The position numbers and the translations under genes are program-made. DNA of 64,000 nucleotides, from positions 52,247,799-52,311,798 of the forward strand of contig CM072525.1 of NCBI GenBank assembly GCA_036898135.1, given 5' to 3'. Every line of letters begins with the position of its first letter. Positions within the stretch are counted from its first letter, which is position 1. Below the pieces are notes generated by a model. It saw only the letters and a program-made list of their open reading frames with translations, searched no databases and was not told the origin of the DNA. This document shows positions 22,090 through 33,130 of this stretch, piece by piece. Origin of the DNA: Oncomelania hupensis (taxonomy: Eukaryota; Mollusca; Gastropoda; Littorinimorpha; Pomatiopsidae).

Positions 22090-23460
22090 CTGAAACACAT
22101 TAAAAAAAACAAAAAAGCAACAACATTAGTTTTATGAACTTTATCAACAATATCTTTATCTGGGCCAGCTGCTTGCCACCACTCCTCCCCCCAACAACAA
22201 AAAAGCCATAATAAAATTAAATGGGACAAACCCTAACTAAAAATTTAGCCAAGTATGCCAAATATTCTTGTTGGGTTTACAGTCATGACTACAACTTGCC
22301 GAAATGATTGCTGACACCCGAGTTAAAATTCCATAGTAACGTTACAATGTATATAATGTTGGCCGGATTCTACAAAGGGGTGGCGGATATTTCGGTCCCC
22401 AAAACATTTCAGCCCAGTTCATTCAAACATACACACACAAATAAATAAAATAAAATGCCAAACTTTCAAGATTCATAAAAAGATTGTTTACTGACACGGC
22501 ACTGCTTTCCTTAACTCCACTTTATTTTGGTTCCTCAAGTGGTTGTGAGCGGTTACAAACTAGATTCTGCATCAGATTGTAACAGTCATGGACAGCATGT
22601 ATTCTATGGTTTCAGGTCAGTATTAATAATAAAAAAAGTGCACACTAGCATTATTCAACACTTGGCTATTTTTGCTCTAAAGACTACAGTACTGTAGGCC
22701 AGCAAATATTGAAAGGGGGAGTCAGAAGATTATGACATGATGTGCGATTGAATGCACAATAGTAATAACTTTTTGCTGCCACAGCTTTTGTGTTGCTGGG
22801 GCCAGGCCAAAAAGAAAAAAAAACTTAAACCCTGGTTATTCAGACCGTTTACCTTCGACTCAACAGATCCAATAAGACAACTATCCATTCTAATGCCTCA
22901 AGATAATCAAATGCGCCGATTAGATTTCCTGGAAGTGGATGCGCTGAAAACAATATAAAATCTGACCACGTAAACAAATATTAAACAGATTTACCATTAT
23001 TTGTTACCATTTTTAAAAATCAGATATGGCACTAACAGTGTTTTGGGACGTAAAACAGTCTCGCCCCGAGCATTTCATGAATGCCAATGCGTCACAGCCT
23101 TTTCAGTCTTCTTGTTATTATGTCTGCACCAGACCAAAACTGATAGTGACTGAAACATATTTTGCTTTAATAAGATTTATTTGTTAAAGATTTATGACAA
23201 GACAGTCGCTAAAGATCAAGTCAGGGTGATGCTGGTTTGACACACATAAGACCTAAGTTTCAGCACAGGCTTTACATTTCAGCAACAGTAGTCAGTGTAC
23301 TGACACAATGATCAACCCCTTGATTAGCCCTCCCTCCATTTCTCCTTCCCTGTACTCAACACTCACCTTCCCCTCTGGATGACTTGATCTAGCCGTGTGT
23401 TCCTTCTGGGACTCCTGTCATCCATCGCCCTGTCGAGGTCCGGTATCTCCATCCTTTAAC
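22090..23460. other. probable intron, no recognised feature
   Basis: Lies between the C2H2 exon and the PDZ-like exon. A possible alternative donor, AAG|GTGAGT, is at 23367. The bases from 23459 down to there stay mostly open after one TAA in the PDZ exon frame (MEIPDLDRAMDDRSPRRN). Otherwise nothing recognised. Confidence 0.5.
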
Positions 23461-23718
23461 CGCCCGCCTTGCTTTTCCCGATCAACACTGAGTGTGCCTG
23501 CGATGCGATGTTCTCTCGGTTCACCTTGATCAAACTGTTGTTCACTTTCAGCCCACCTATAGCGGCCGGTGAATCCCGATTGACGCTGCCAGTGTACTGA
23601 CCCGGCTTGTCTTTGTCCATCCAAAGGTTGAAGGTGTTGTTTTTGCTAGAGGAGAATCTGCCCTCTGCAAGGCTGCTGTTGTCGTTGGTGTTGGGCAGGA
23701 CAGTGGTGTCTGGAGTTT
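23461..23718 (-). CDS. PDZ-like exon (NHERF PDZ2-like)
   Basis: Acceptor CTGACAG precedes 23718. The exon, read in phase 1, encodes ETPDTTVLPNTNDNSS and then FNLWMDKDKPGQYTGSVNRD, SPAAIGGLKVNNSLIKVN and HSVLIGKSKAGG. Order and spacing match the central part of a PDZ domain of the NHERF type: GFNL loop, KPGQ, DSPA..GL, VN, and the C-terminal helix before AGG. The first beta strand is weak. A weak donor, GCG|GTTAAA, at 23461 gives a 258-nt exon with phase 1 at both ends; read through, TAA stops it. It joins in frame to the exon at 24238-24319. It may be a captured PDZ exon or a decayed one. Confidence 0.45.
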
Positions 23719-23799
23719 CTGTCAGACACACAGAGAGAAACAAGTTGTGTTAATCGCCCTCACTCACACATAATCACTTCTTTCTCCAAAAAAAATATT

Positions 23800-24237
23800 T
23801 TAAAAAAGGTGTGTGTGTGTGGGGTGAGGATTGGGGAGAAGGGGTGGTTGAGGGAAAGGGAGGGAGGGAAAAGATCAGATCAGTGCATTGCATTTATGTT
23901 CACTTTCGCAAATTTAATTTTTTTTTTAAATTTAACCATTGGCCGCAAAGCAATGACGATTTTCTGACGGTCAGATATTATTGGAAATTACCTATTGATT
24001 TCCTGATCAACAGTTCTTTTGCCTACACCAAACCCAACCTAATCACTACTAAAGTTAAAGTTTTACTTGCCGATGAGATTTTCTACTAGAATAGTACACA
24101 AAACACTCTCAGAGTAGCGTAATGATAAACTGGTGTGCTGCAATTCATGGAGAAAGCAGAAGACTCAGATTAAAAGACAAGGGTATGGCAACAAATAAAT
24201 TGTGTAAATTGTGATGTGGAAATGCAACATGTCTTAC
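23800..24237. other. probable intron with G-rich and GT-rich runs
   Basis: GTGTGTGTGTGTGG and GGGAGGGAGGG-type runs (23808-23870). Nothing else recognised. Intron between the 24.2-kb exon and the PDZ-like exon. Confidence 0.45.
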
Positions 24238-24319
24238 CTTCCATTGAATTTCTTTGTTTTTCCAAAGCCACCTGCACCATTCTATTTCCTCTGTAATAAT
24301 GGCTTGTATAATTGCTGTC
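24238..24319 (-). CDS. short internal exon, function unknown
   Basis: Bounded by TTGCTTTCAG (acceptor) and GAAG|GTAAGAC (donor), 82 nt. In phase 0 it reads DSNYTSHYYRGNRMVQVALE and KQRNSME, leaving one base that completes GAA (Glu) with the next exon. That join is in frame with both the PDZ-like exon (23718) and the C2H2 exon (22089). Both splice sites are near consensus, which makes a real exon likely. No domain recognised. Confidence 0.5.
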
Positions 24320-24564
24320 CTGAAAGCAAAACAAAAGTTCAAAACACAACTCTTTTCAAATTAATGTCTTTCACTTGCAATTTTGAAGCAAACAAGAGGT
24401 TTTACAATTCTTCATTTGCAATTTGAAGACTCACAAGTTTCAGTTTTGTCTGCTTTCTTTTATTTTTTGTGCCATGAGCCCAAAATGGTGACTGACACAA
24501 TGCACAATTTAGAAAGACAGGGGCTATTCATGGGGCTCCCTATGAATAGCCTCAGATTCTATTC

Positions 24565-24641
24565 CTATCCTATCCCGTAACTCGGAGGTCGTAGGGGCAC
24601 CACAGATGATCGTTTAACCAGCATACTCCATCTTTCTCTGT
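24565..24641 (-). mobile_element. 77-bp RTE LINE fragment
   Basis: The reverse complement of the last 77 bases of the RTE element. It ends in the GGATA tail and is flanked by the perfect 15-bp duplication CCTCAGATTCTATTC (24550-24564 and 24642-24656). An extreme 5' truncation. Confidence 0.93.
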
Positions 24642-24663
24642 CCTCAGATTCTATTCACAGGGC

Positions 24664-24665
24664 AC

Positions 24666-24735
<70 letters not shown>
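24664..24735. repeat. (ATT)n microsatellite
   Basis: About 24 ATT units, followed by looser T/A-rich sequence to 24775. Confidence 0.97.
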
Positions 24736-24775
24736 TTATTATTATTATTTATTATTTATTTACTTATTTATATTA

Positions 24776-26528
24776 AACCCAGCGCTGTGATCATGCTTTT
24801 TTTAAAATGCATTCTTAAATTTTCACTCATTTATTCATTGATTTTTCCCCAAATATGGCTGACTGGTTAATGTGAGCAATAGTGTTGTTTTTGCAGACAG
24901 TAGTCAGTAAGCAACACATCATATCCTGCGTCTTTTATAAATATTGAGGGTGGAGGGGTTAGAGAGGGCGATTTTAATTTGGGAATCTCCGCGTTTGAAG
25001 TTGTAGGATAGCAATTTAAGTTATGATCGCTGTGTTGTTGTTAGTAACTTCCTGTTTTCTCTTGAAGATCCCCTGTAACTTGAGATTAAACAGTGATTAT
25101 CCGTACTGGTCCCGTGGTTTAGTGCTTTGGAGAGTGGATTTTGCAAGATGTGGTGTTATGTAAGGGAAGTGGTTCAAATCTGCTCAGGGTTCTTTTTTTT
25201 TTCTTGGCTCCTTTTTATGTATTTTATCTTTCTCATTTTATTTTTTTCTAAGAAAATACTAATTGAGCATAAAAAAGAATAGGAAACTCCAAAATATTTA
25301 AAATGCATCAGTAATATCATTTTAAGCATTTTATAGCATTATACCATTTTGTACTGAAAAGAACCAGAGAGTATTTGAACTCTCGACCGTCATCTATTTT
25401 TTTTTTATAGATCTATACCAATGATACAATACCATGCCATGGCAAAGAACTCCTTTGTCAATTTACAGCACATTTCTGAAGTTACTCTTTTGGTCAGACT
25501 GACATCACATTCACACCTAATTGAGGTGTCGGGGTATTAAAATTGTTGATAGTCGGCAACAGTAACAAGACTTACACACGGCTTATGTTCTCATGTAGTA
25601 TAGCAAGCAACAAACCAAACATTAACTTCAGCAATAGCGTAAAGCTTGAGGAAAACATTGACACAAGTTAGACTGATGTTTGGCCAGGAATACAGGAGCT
25701 GTTTTTCATTAATTTGAGAGTACAGTATTTTACATACATTATTTAGAATACATAAATTTGTACAGTATACAGTACAATATTATGTATTGTATTACACATG
25801 CAGTACCACTGTATTCTACAATCCTGTTTATCCATTTCGTCATTTTATTCTGAAAAGCGTGTTTGGCGGTATTGATTTGGGTTGTGATAAATTGAAAGCT
25901 ATTGTGTTGTGTGGTCTCAGTCTTACCAAAGAGCTTATTTACACTGACTGATCGAAACAGTGAAACTGAAAGTACATTGGGACGGTCATAGACTTTTGTT
26001 TGGAAAGAGGGAAATTGATCATTGGAAAGAGCAAAAATTAGGAATCCAATGGTATATAATACTTTTTTGTGAGTCAGTTTTGAAGGAAGTGATAAGGAAG
26101 TTGAGAGATACCATCCACATGTCGAAGAAGACCCATCTGACTTGTCGTAAGACGTAATGTCGGTTTCCCTTTACCGATTTGATCCGTTCTGGTTTGTAAG
26201 TGTAAAACATCATAATTCATATCAACATTCACAACTGCAGGCAACTTGCTAATTGAGTTGAAAATGGGTCCCTACAAAAGCTTTTTCAAGCTTTCCCGAT
26301 GCGCGAGTCAAAAAACTATGAATGATCACTAAACAGTAAACTAAAGTAAATCATGCCTTTGTCTGCACTGTGACCAACTTTGAACGAAACGCTTCGATTC
26401 GATCTTTACTGATCACTTCATACATTTGTAAGAGGATAACCAAGCGTCTAATAATTCATCAATAGGCAAACAGAATCAATGCTAACATAAAATCACATTA
26501 TTTATTAGATTAAAAATTGCAAACTTAC
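24776..26528. other. probable intron; degenerate tRNA-like pieces
   Basis: At 25108-25190 an A-box-like TGGTTTAGTGCTTTGG and a B-box-like GTGGTTCAAATC are spaced about as in a tRNA-derived SINE, followed by poly-T. A second B-box-like GAGAGTTCAAATAC is on the minus strand near 25370-25385. Both are too decayed to be tRNA genes. No coding sequence recognised. Confidence 0.4.
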
Positions 26529-26564
26529 CAATTTACTCCATTTCGAAAACATTGTCAGTTGCAT
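26529..26564 (-). CDS. candidate first coding exon
   Basis: ATG at 26564 opens MQLTMFSKWSKL and ends in phase 0 at a strong donor, TTG|GTAAGTTT (26528). It would splice in frame to the exon at 24319. An alternative upstream ATG in another frame (MAITYATDNVFEME) stops before the donor. The link rests only on splice-site quality and frame. Confidence 0.35.
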
Positions 26565-26789
26565 ACGTGATCGCCATAGTCCAATCTCGATGAGTTGCGA
26601 GTAACGTCCCTTTGACAAGGCGTATATTTTTCACAAAGAGAAAGGGAGACATGGGTTTTTGGCTCTGAACATGTTTCTTCCTTGTAAATAAAATCGTTGA
26701 TTTTGATCGATTATTTGGTGTTTCTTCAATAATTGTACATGATTTTAAAAGATATATTTACGAAATGAACAATATTTTCCAACTTTTAT

Positions 26790-27070
26790 CATGGTCACCT
26801 GATGTCCTAAATGTTATGTGGTCACCCCAAATACCACAACACAAACTACCCCCTAATAAGAATATTCATGACCACAAACCATTCGCTCCTTGAAATTGTG
26901 TTGCCCAATCAAAACAGAACCTTTCAGCGCTGAAATACAGTCTGTCACGTGTTTCATTCTCGCGGCAGAGGAAAAAAACTTTTGGGCGACCGATTTTCCG
27001 GCACCCTATGACCCAAATACAGTAAAAAGCACTTTTAGGGTGCCCAAAGGTCGCCTGAAGTACTGATTTG
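26790..27070. repeat. region with GGTGACC/GGTCGCC words
   Basis: Carries GTGGTCACCCCAAATACC near 26818 and CTTTTAGGGTGCCCAAAGG near 27034. These resemble pieces of the fold-back-arm family and of 19400-19441. It lies upstream of the candidate first exon. No ORF. Confidence 0.4.
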
Positions 27071-27071
27071 T

Positions 27072-27162
<91 letters not shown>
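27072..27162. repeat. (CA)n(TA)n microsatellite
   Basis: About ten CA units followed by about 35 TA units. Confidence 0.97.
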
Positions 27163-27168
<6 letters not shown>

Positions 27169-27410
27169 AGTATAAATCGTCTTTTAGAGGGACTCTTGTA
27201 AAAATGGCTCTTAAGTAGATGACAGCTATATCTGTCATGTGCACTTATTTTTTCTGATATGTTATATCATGTGTTAGGTTTATAGTAGCCATCTATAATA
27301 CATGTATCATTGTGTCATTATAATATTTATTCTGAGATATAGAAAAAATGGTCAGTCCCTTTAATGAAAATAAATCTTGACCGGTATTTAGAGGGACATT
27401 AGCATATTAT

Positions 27411-27600
27411 GGCTCTTATGAGGACAGCTATATCCCACAATCTTATTGGGCTCTTATGAGGACAGCTATATCCCACAATCATATTGGGCTCTTATGAGGA
27501 CAGCTATATCCCACAATCATATTGGGCTCTTATGAGTACAGCTATATCCCACAATCATATTGGGCTCTTATGAGGACAGCTATATCCCACAATCTTATTG
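27411..27600. repeat. 38-bp minisatellite, five units
   Basis: Five head-to-tail units of exactly 38 bp start at 27411, 27449, 27487, 27525 and 27563. Each contains GGCTCTTATGAGGACAGCTA and TCCCACAATC.TATTG. Only a handful of substitutions separate them. Confidence 0.95.
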
Positions 27601-27700
27601 GACTGTTACATTAAATCAAAACACTTTTTCTTCTTTTTAACAAATCATCTTTCTGCCGCTTTTTGTTCTCCTTTGTAGTGTCCATCTTAATCTATGTAAT

Positions 27701-28406
27701 ACCCCTTGGGGTCATGAGCAATCTTGCCACTGTAGATTGTTCTAACCTATAAAGGGAAAAGTGAAAGCCCCAGTTGAAAACCTGTCTTTCCTTTGTAGGA
27801 ATGACAGATTCACTGCGGCAACAGTACCCCCGTTGGAGTGCCGGGGGTTTCAGTATAAATAGTATCCCCACTTTATGGAAATTTAGTGCTTTAAATTCCC
27901 ACTGTCGCTGTCTTCCTCATTTACTCTTTCCCATTCCTGCTCTGTCCTATCACTCTGCTATACTATCTTCTTCTTCGCTAGATCAATGACCTACCTTTTT
28001 TCTTGAAAACTCTTCCTGGACAAGACTCCTTGTTTGTGTATGGGGTCTGTTGGATCAGCTTGGGAGTGTTGGACGCTTTCTGCCGGGTGGTCACTAGGGC
28101 TTCCTATGATGTATAACTTCGCAATATAGGCATTTTATATGTATATGTTTTGTTGATAATAATTTATAATGATGTTTGTATTCTATTTTGTTTTGGTAAC
28201 CGGGGGTTCGAGTAGTTGGGGTAAAACCTCAGCCGTCCCCTGCGTGGGATGTCTTTATTGTAAAGTGACTGGCCGGTGGAGGGCATTCAATTTTCCCACT
28301 AGGGTTGTTTCAGCAGATCTTTTATGCGGATCGGGGGTTGTCCGGTCCTGATTTGGCTCGGGAGAGTCCGCTGGACCTAAAGCAACAATTAATCAATCAA
28401 TCAATC
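27701..28406 (+). mobile_element. (AATC)n-tailed retroposon, plus copy
   Basis: Flanked by the 12-bp duplication AATCTATGTAAT (27689-27700 and 28407-28418), it starts ACCCCTTGGGGTCATGAGC and ends in (AATC)n. The 3' 550 bp match 18767-19314 (inverted) and the last 60 bp match 38250-38311. The tail and direct flanking duplication indicate reverse-transcribed insertion. No RT domain is present, so it is a SINE or a 5'-truncated LINE. Confidence 0.8.
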
Positions 28407-28418
28407 AATCTATGTAAT

Positions 28419-29304
28419 GACAACTTTGCTTAAGTAATTTAGATAATAGGCACAAACTAATATGTAAAAAGTTGCTTTCAAATGATCATTTATTAGCTTG
28501 AAACCATACTTCCATAGTGAGAAAGAAAGTGTGAGGAAAAAGGAGAGAGAAAGGGTGTAAGAGAGAAGGGAAGATAGCAGGGGTGGGGAAAAAAAGTTTA
28601 ATTGTAAACGATATAATGATAAAGAAAAAAAGCTAAGACAGACCTGTGATCGTAAAAAAAAAAAGGGGGGGGGGGGGAGGGTGTATACATATATATATAT
28701 GGTAGCATAAAAAATACATATGTTATAAGGTAAGTCAAAAACAAGCCTATAATCTTATAATAATAAACAACAAATCATTATCCGCTTAAGTAATTTGGAC
28801 AATAGGCACAGACCGATCCAAAAAATAGCTTTCAACTGATCATTTATTAGCTTGAAACCACAATAATAAGAACGCAATAATAAGCAAATGTCAACAAATA
28901 AATAGTTCCATACTAGAACCAAATATTAATCATTTAAATGACTAAGAGGAGATCATGTCAACAAAAAATAAACATGGACACACATGTTGACACAATGCTT
29001 ACAATAATTACACACAGGTGTACACATTCAAATGTTTAAAACATCTGCAGATCTATAACCATATAACTAAGAAGAAAAGTAAAAACTGATGTGTACAGAC
29101 ATATGATGAAAAAAAAGAAGAAGGAAAGAGAGAAGTAGAAAGAGGGAGGGAGAGAGAGAGAGAGAGAGAAATGAGAAAAGATCCAGATATTTATTTAGGA
29201 GGAAAGAAATATCCAGTCAGATAGGCCGTATTAGGATAAATAAATGAACATTCAAACAATTAAACAATAGTAATAATGGCAATAATAAGCAACAAAAAAT
29301 GAAA

Positions 29305-29348
<44 letters not shown>

Positions 29349-29532
29349 TGATAACACTAATAATAAAACTAATAATTATAAATAAATAAATAAATAAAAT
29401 GAAACAATAAAAAAATAACTTACAATTTTGGTCATAATGTTCCAAACTACACTAGTGCTAACCATGCATAATTAGAAAAAATAGGATAACGTAGGTCAAT
29501 TGCCTAAAACAGACACATATGTTTTACACATT
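28419..29532. other. low-complexity stretch
   Basis: Includes a short duplicated segment with TCATTTATTAGCTTGAAACCA (28431-28511 and 28789-28862), a G-run at 28663-28680, a (GA)n run at 29149-29169 and (AAT)n at 29308-29346. No gene recognised. Confidence 0.6.
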
Positions 29533-30145
29533 TCACACATTTATTTTCCAGCTGCTTAACAAGTCTCTTATGGCAAGCTGAACAATTTCTTTAGTTTTTG
29601 TTACGTCCCTATCATTGTCTTTAGGCGGTAATGTACCGAAAACATCTCTCCATTTGGCGTTTTTTCTTGCTAGAAATTGAAGTCTTTCGCGTAGTTTGGG
29701 AAGACCAGTCGGAGTCAAAGAGTCAATGCCAAGCTTTATATTTAAGTCCGGAAACTTGTTGATACGAACAACCTTGTTGAAAAGATTCTGTGCAAAAACC
29801 ACACTTTCCTTAGTCCACACCTTGACCGACCCCGGATGCTGGGACGCTGCTTCTTATGATTGTGTTCTAATCCTCCGGTCACTAAAAAAGCCTTGGCAAC
29901 CACTGCACATCACAATCTTACTTTCCCCTTGCTGTCTTTCTCTTAGTAGCTCTTCTCCATTTTTTAATAATGACATATTTTGCTGATAGATGCCTTGCTT
30001 TCTTAAGGCATCAAAGGCTTGCCTTTGCTCAGAGCAGCCACTACTTTTTCTTCTTTTGAATGCTTACTTTTGAGGTGCCGCGGTAGTTTGGTTTGCAAAA
30101 CGCCACAGAAGGGGCACGGCCTTGCAGGTCGGTCTCCCTTTCCAG
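29533..30145 (-). pseudogene. C2H2 zinc-finger exon remnant (copy 2)
   Basis: Acceptor CTGTTGCAG precedes 30145. The phase-1 frame reads GKGDRPARPCPFCGVLQTKL PRHLKSKH, then EEKVVAALS. After a frameshift it continues RQAFDALRKQGIYQQNMSLL, a second Cys pair MCSGCQGFFSDRRI, a stop, and an open block to 29533 (WTKESVVFAQNLFNKVVRIN, LPKLRERLQFLARKNAKWRD, IVQLAIRDLLSSWKINV). The finger matches copy 1 (21656-22089), and this copy retains more of the region downstream. Frameshifts and a stop mark it as a pseudogene. The family is not certain. Confidence 0.65.
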
Positions 30146-30393
30146 CTGCAACAGTAAAAGGAATTTTTGTCCTAAATTTAGTTTTATTGGTGAAGTGTCT
30201 GTAAAATGCACTATTTTGAATATTCTGTTTGATGCGTTAAAGAGCCCTATATAAAATAAAAATATCTAACCATTTCTTAGATGACTCCAGCCCTTAGCAA
30301 TTCTCGAGGTCGGACATCCGGGTCATAATCACGTGACTTTAGCACAGCAACAGTGGCTTGGGGGAAAAAGCCCCTAGTTTCAGTAGAGAGAAG

Positions 30394-30650
30394 ATGCCGA
30401 AAATTGTTGCGTACAAGGCTGTACAGCCAATATTTATAAGAATCCGGACCGGAATTTTTTTATGATGCCCATTGAAAAGATGAGACGCAAAAAATGGCTT
30501 CTTGCTATCGGAAGAGCGCAAGTTCAGTTGGATGGAACAGTCAACAGAGACACGTTGTGGTCGCCGAAATCTTCTGTTGTTTACGTCTGCTCACTGCATT
30601 TCATTACAAGCACGAGTTGTACGCTAGTATTCTACCCGTTGAAATTATAA
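30394..30650 (+). pseudogene. THAP zinc-finger domain fragment
   Basis: Two frames together carry a THAP (C2CH) DNA-binding domain. The ATG at 30394 opens MPKIVAYK. One base out of frame the sequence reads CCVQGCTANIYKNPDRNFF, then MRRKKWLLAIGR, TLWSPKSS and VCSLHF. These supply both halves of the zinc site (C..C and C..H), the central Trp and the final HF. A one-base change in the AAAATT run near 30402 would explain the mismatch, and a stop upstream in the domain frame removes other starts. THAP domains occur in P-element transposases and in host regulators. The expected downstream catalytic region was not found. Confidence 0.7.
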
Positions 30651-30784
30651 AAAGAAATAAATCGTAAAAATTCACAGGTAAAGATTATTTAATCACAGTG
30701 GGTGACGGTCAAGTTTATTGTGAACAAGAAGACTTAGGTAAATTACCTTTGATTCTAGGCTATAGCAGGCCTATTCTGGCTTTA

Positions 30785-31330
30785 CACTTGGTAAATTATC
30801 TAATAGACTAATATTTCAATATTTTCTCAGAGGATAAATTTAGAATTTTGGGCAACACGTTTTTTGCTCTTTTTTGTACGTGCTCAGTTGCTGCAGACTG
30901 TCTTTTAAACAAAGGGTACCAAATAATGTTGCCATATTCAAGATGGGGTCTAACCAAACATAAATTATAAAAATATAAATTAAATATTAATTAAATTAAA
31001 TTAAATATAAATTATAAAAATGTAAAAGATTGACTTGGTAAATCAATATAATAATATATACTTATAGAAAACTTCGTTTAATAATACCAAGCAAATTATT
31101 TGCTTTATTAATAGCTTTGGACACTAATATGGTTATAAAAACCTAGCTCAGTGAAGTCTTTCTCTTTCTTTTACATTATATGACAACAAAACTTGTCTGT
31201 CACCCACAGTCATTAAATAAATTTTACTGGTATTATTATTACCTATATGAATTACTTTAGATATCATTAAAGTAAAGCTGTAAGGTTTCACAACATATTT
31301 GAAGTTGAATAAAATGCCTTTGTAAAAAAT
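30785..31330 (-). pseudogene. CR1-like LINE, RT C-terminal fragment
   Basis: The minus strand reads SKVIHIGNNNTSKIYLM, EKDFTELG, KAINKANNLLGIIKRSF and RPHLEYGNIIWYPLF. This is the usual order downstream of the RT active site in CR1/L2-like LINEs. An AT-rich insertion (about 30955-31060) and several stops break it. RT active site and endonuclease are absent. Confidence 0.75.
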
Positions 31331-33130
31331 ATGATAATTTTAATTTTAAGGTAGGCTAGTTTCTCCGAGTATGGAGAAAAAAGTAGTAGCCTGCTCCTCC
31401 CTTCTTGCTTTATTTATAAAGTATTATTCTTGTCAACCAAACAAATGCTTGTTTAATTAATGAGTCAGAAATTGTACCTTTTAGTCATGCTGTAAATATA
31501 CTATTTTGGATGTTTTGATCAAAACATGCGGCAGTGAGAAATTTAGAGAGATCAGAGTATCTAAAAGATGAAATGGCATCTAATGAATTAAAGGGGAAAC
31601 TAAAATGCAGATTATCTAATCCGCTGGCTATAAATGTAAGTACAACGTGATATGAACACAATGAAGCCAGAAATGTAGGCTATATATAGATAGCGGTTTT
31701 TTTTGTTTTCTTTTAAGTTTCCAACTTAAAGTCACCATCCAAATCGTAAAGGTAACTAACTCGTTAATCTTTCATTTCCGGAATTTTGAATGTCTGATTT
31801 TCACATAGCCTTTTTTGTTCAACAAATTATACGCGACAGTCTTACGGGCTATAATGCTCTGAAATGTTATATAAGGTATAGTGTTCTTTATTTTAATATA
31901 CAAATAAGCTGCTAAAACGACCAAAAAAGTGGTCTTACGCTCCCCCCTACTCCCTCCCTTTAAACTGAACTATTTATGTGGAAAAAGCAGCGTTTCATAT
32001 CATATTATTTACCGCCAACAAGAAAATAAAGTTCTTTCTATAAATAAAAGAAAATTAACTGAGCTGTTGTCATCTAGGTTTAAAATTGTGGGGGCTATAA
32101 CAGGTGATTGCCAGTCAATGAACTAAAGGCAAAGACTAGCATGCCTGGAAAAAATTGGAAACAACTCTTGTCTTAGTCCATGTGGCCATCATTAAAATAA
32201 AATCAGCATTATTATCTTAAACTATTAAAAGTTGCAACACACAACTTTAAAAAAAATTATAATCACACTTACAGTCCTAAATACATTTTTAAGCATTCTT
32301 ACATGTGGTTATCAATATCACAAAAGCCTACAAATTCCACCTAAAACTGACTAGTCTTAAGTTCACTAACACATCAACATTAATAAAAAGGTAACATCAA
32401 AGTTTATATTACTTATCATATCAGTGTGCAGTAATTCAAGTAAAAATGCATGTGATTTGTGCATGAATAATAGGATGTGTGTGTAGGAGTCTAATCATGT
32501 GTATCATGTGAATGTGTATGTATCATATGAATACATGTACATGGAAGGTATATGAGTGTGTGTATGTGTGTGCCTTTATTGTGGGTGTGCTTATGAACTA
32601 CATATTATAGTTTATACTCTAAACTAAAGAGCAATTTACTACATCATTCATTATAGTGATAGATAATATTTAAAAAAAAGTAAAACAATATCTTCTTAAA
32701 ATCAAATTTGCATAAACAAAATTTTATTAATTAACAGATTCATTTACTACTAGTAGGCTTCACCTCAGTAAGCCTAATACAACTTTCAAAAATACTACTA
32801 TAACTGAGGACGAAAAATAAAATCATTCAAACTAGTTTTTGCCTGTTGCAGTGTCAGTTATTGAGTTACGTTTCACTTTCTCGTCTTGATCTTTATTTTA
32901 TTTACTACATGTATTAAGTTGTACACGTGCATGTACTCGATCGAAGGCCACTGCTTGGGATCATTCACCTATGCGTCTGCTGGAAGTTTATACGGGCAGG
33001 TATCCAATCCTGTAAGCTGCATTTTGATCAAATACCGCTCTCTTGCTTCTGATGAAAGCTCCTCTAAATACGTAAACGACATGGTAGTGCAAAATTGCTG
33101 ACTAAACTTGGGCGAAACCTAATTGCTCTT
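31331..33130. other. interior of the candidate element, unassigned
   Basis: An open minus-strand patch near 31640-31500 (DNLHFSFPFNSLDAISSF) has no recognised family. The rest is AT-rich without clear genes. Some could be decayed transposase, which I cannot show. Confidence 0.45.

Noticed and set aside
22752..22958. 68-codon plus-strand ORF
   Set aside because: No family motif, no splice context and a lysine run from poly-A; looks like chance.
25108..25190. Possible tRNA gene
   Set aside because: A- and B-box-like words are present, but no cloverleaf stems or clear anticodon arm could be formed; at most a decayed SINE.
27035..27244. Open frames of repeated Tyr-Ile codons
   Set aside because: They are translations of the (CA)n/(TA)n microsatellite.
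27411..27600. CRISPR-like repeat array
   Set aside because: The 38-bp units are contiguous with no unique spacers, and the genome is eukaryotic.
32886..33101. 71-codon plus-strand ORF near the right end of the candidate THAP element, considered as transposase C-terminus
   Set aside because: No residues or motifs of P-type transposases could be identified.
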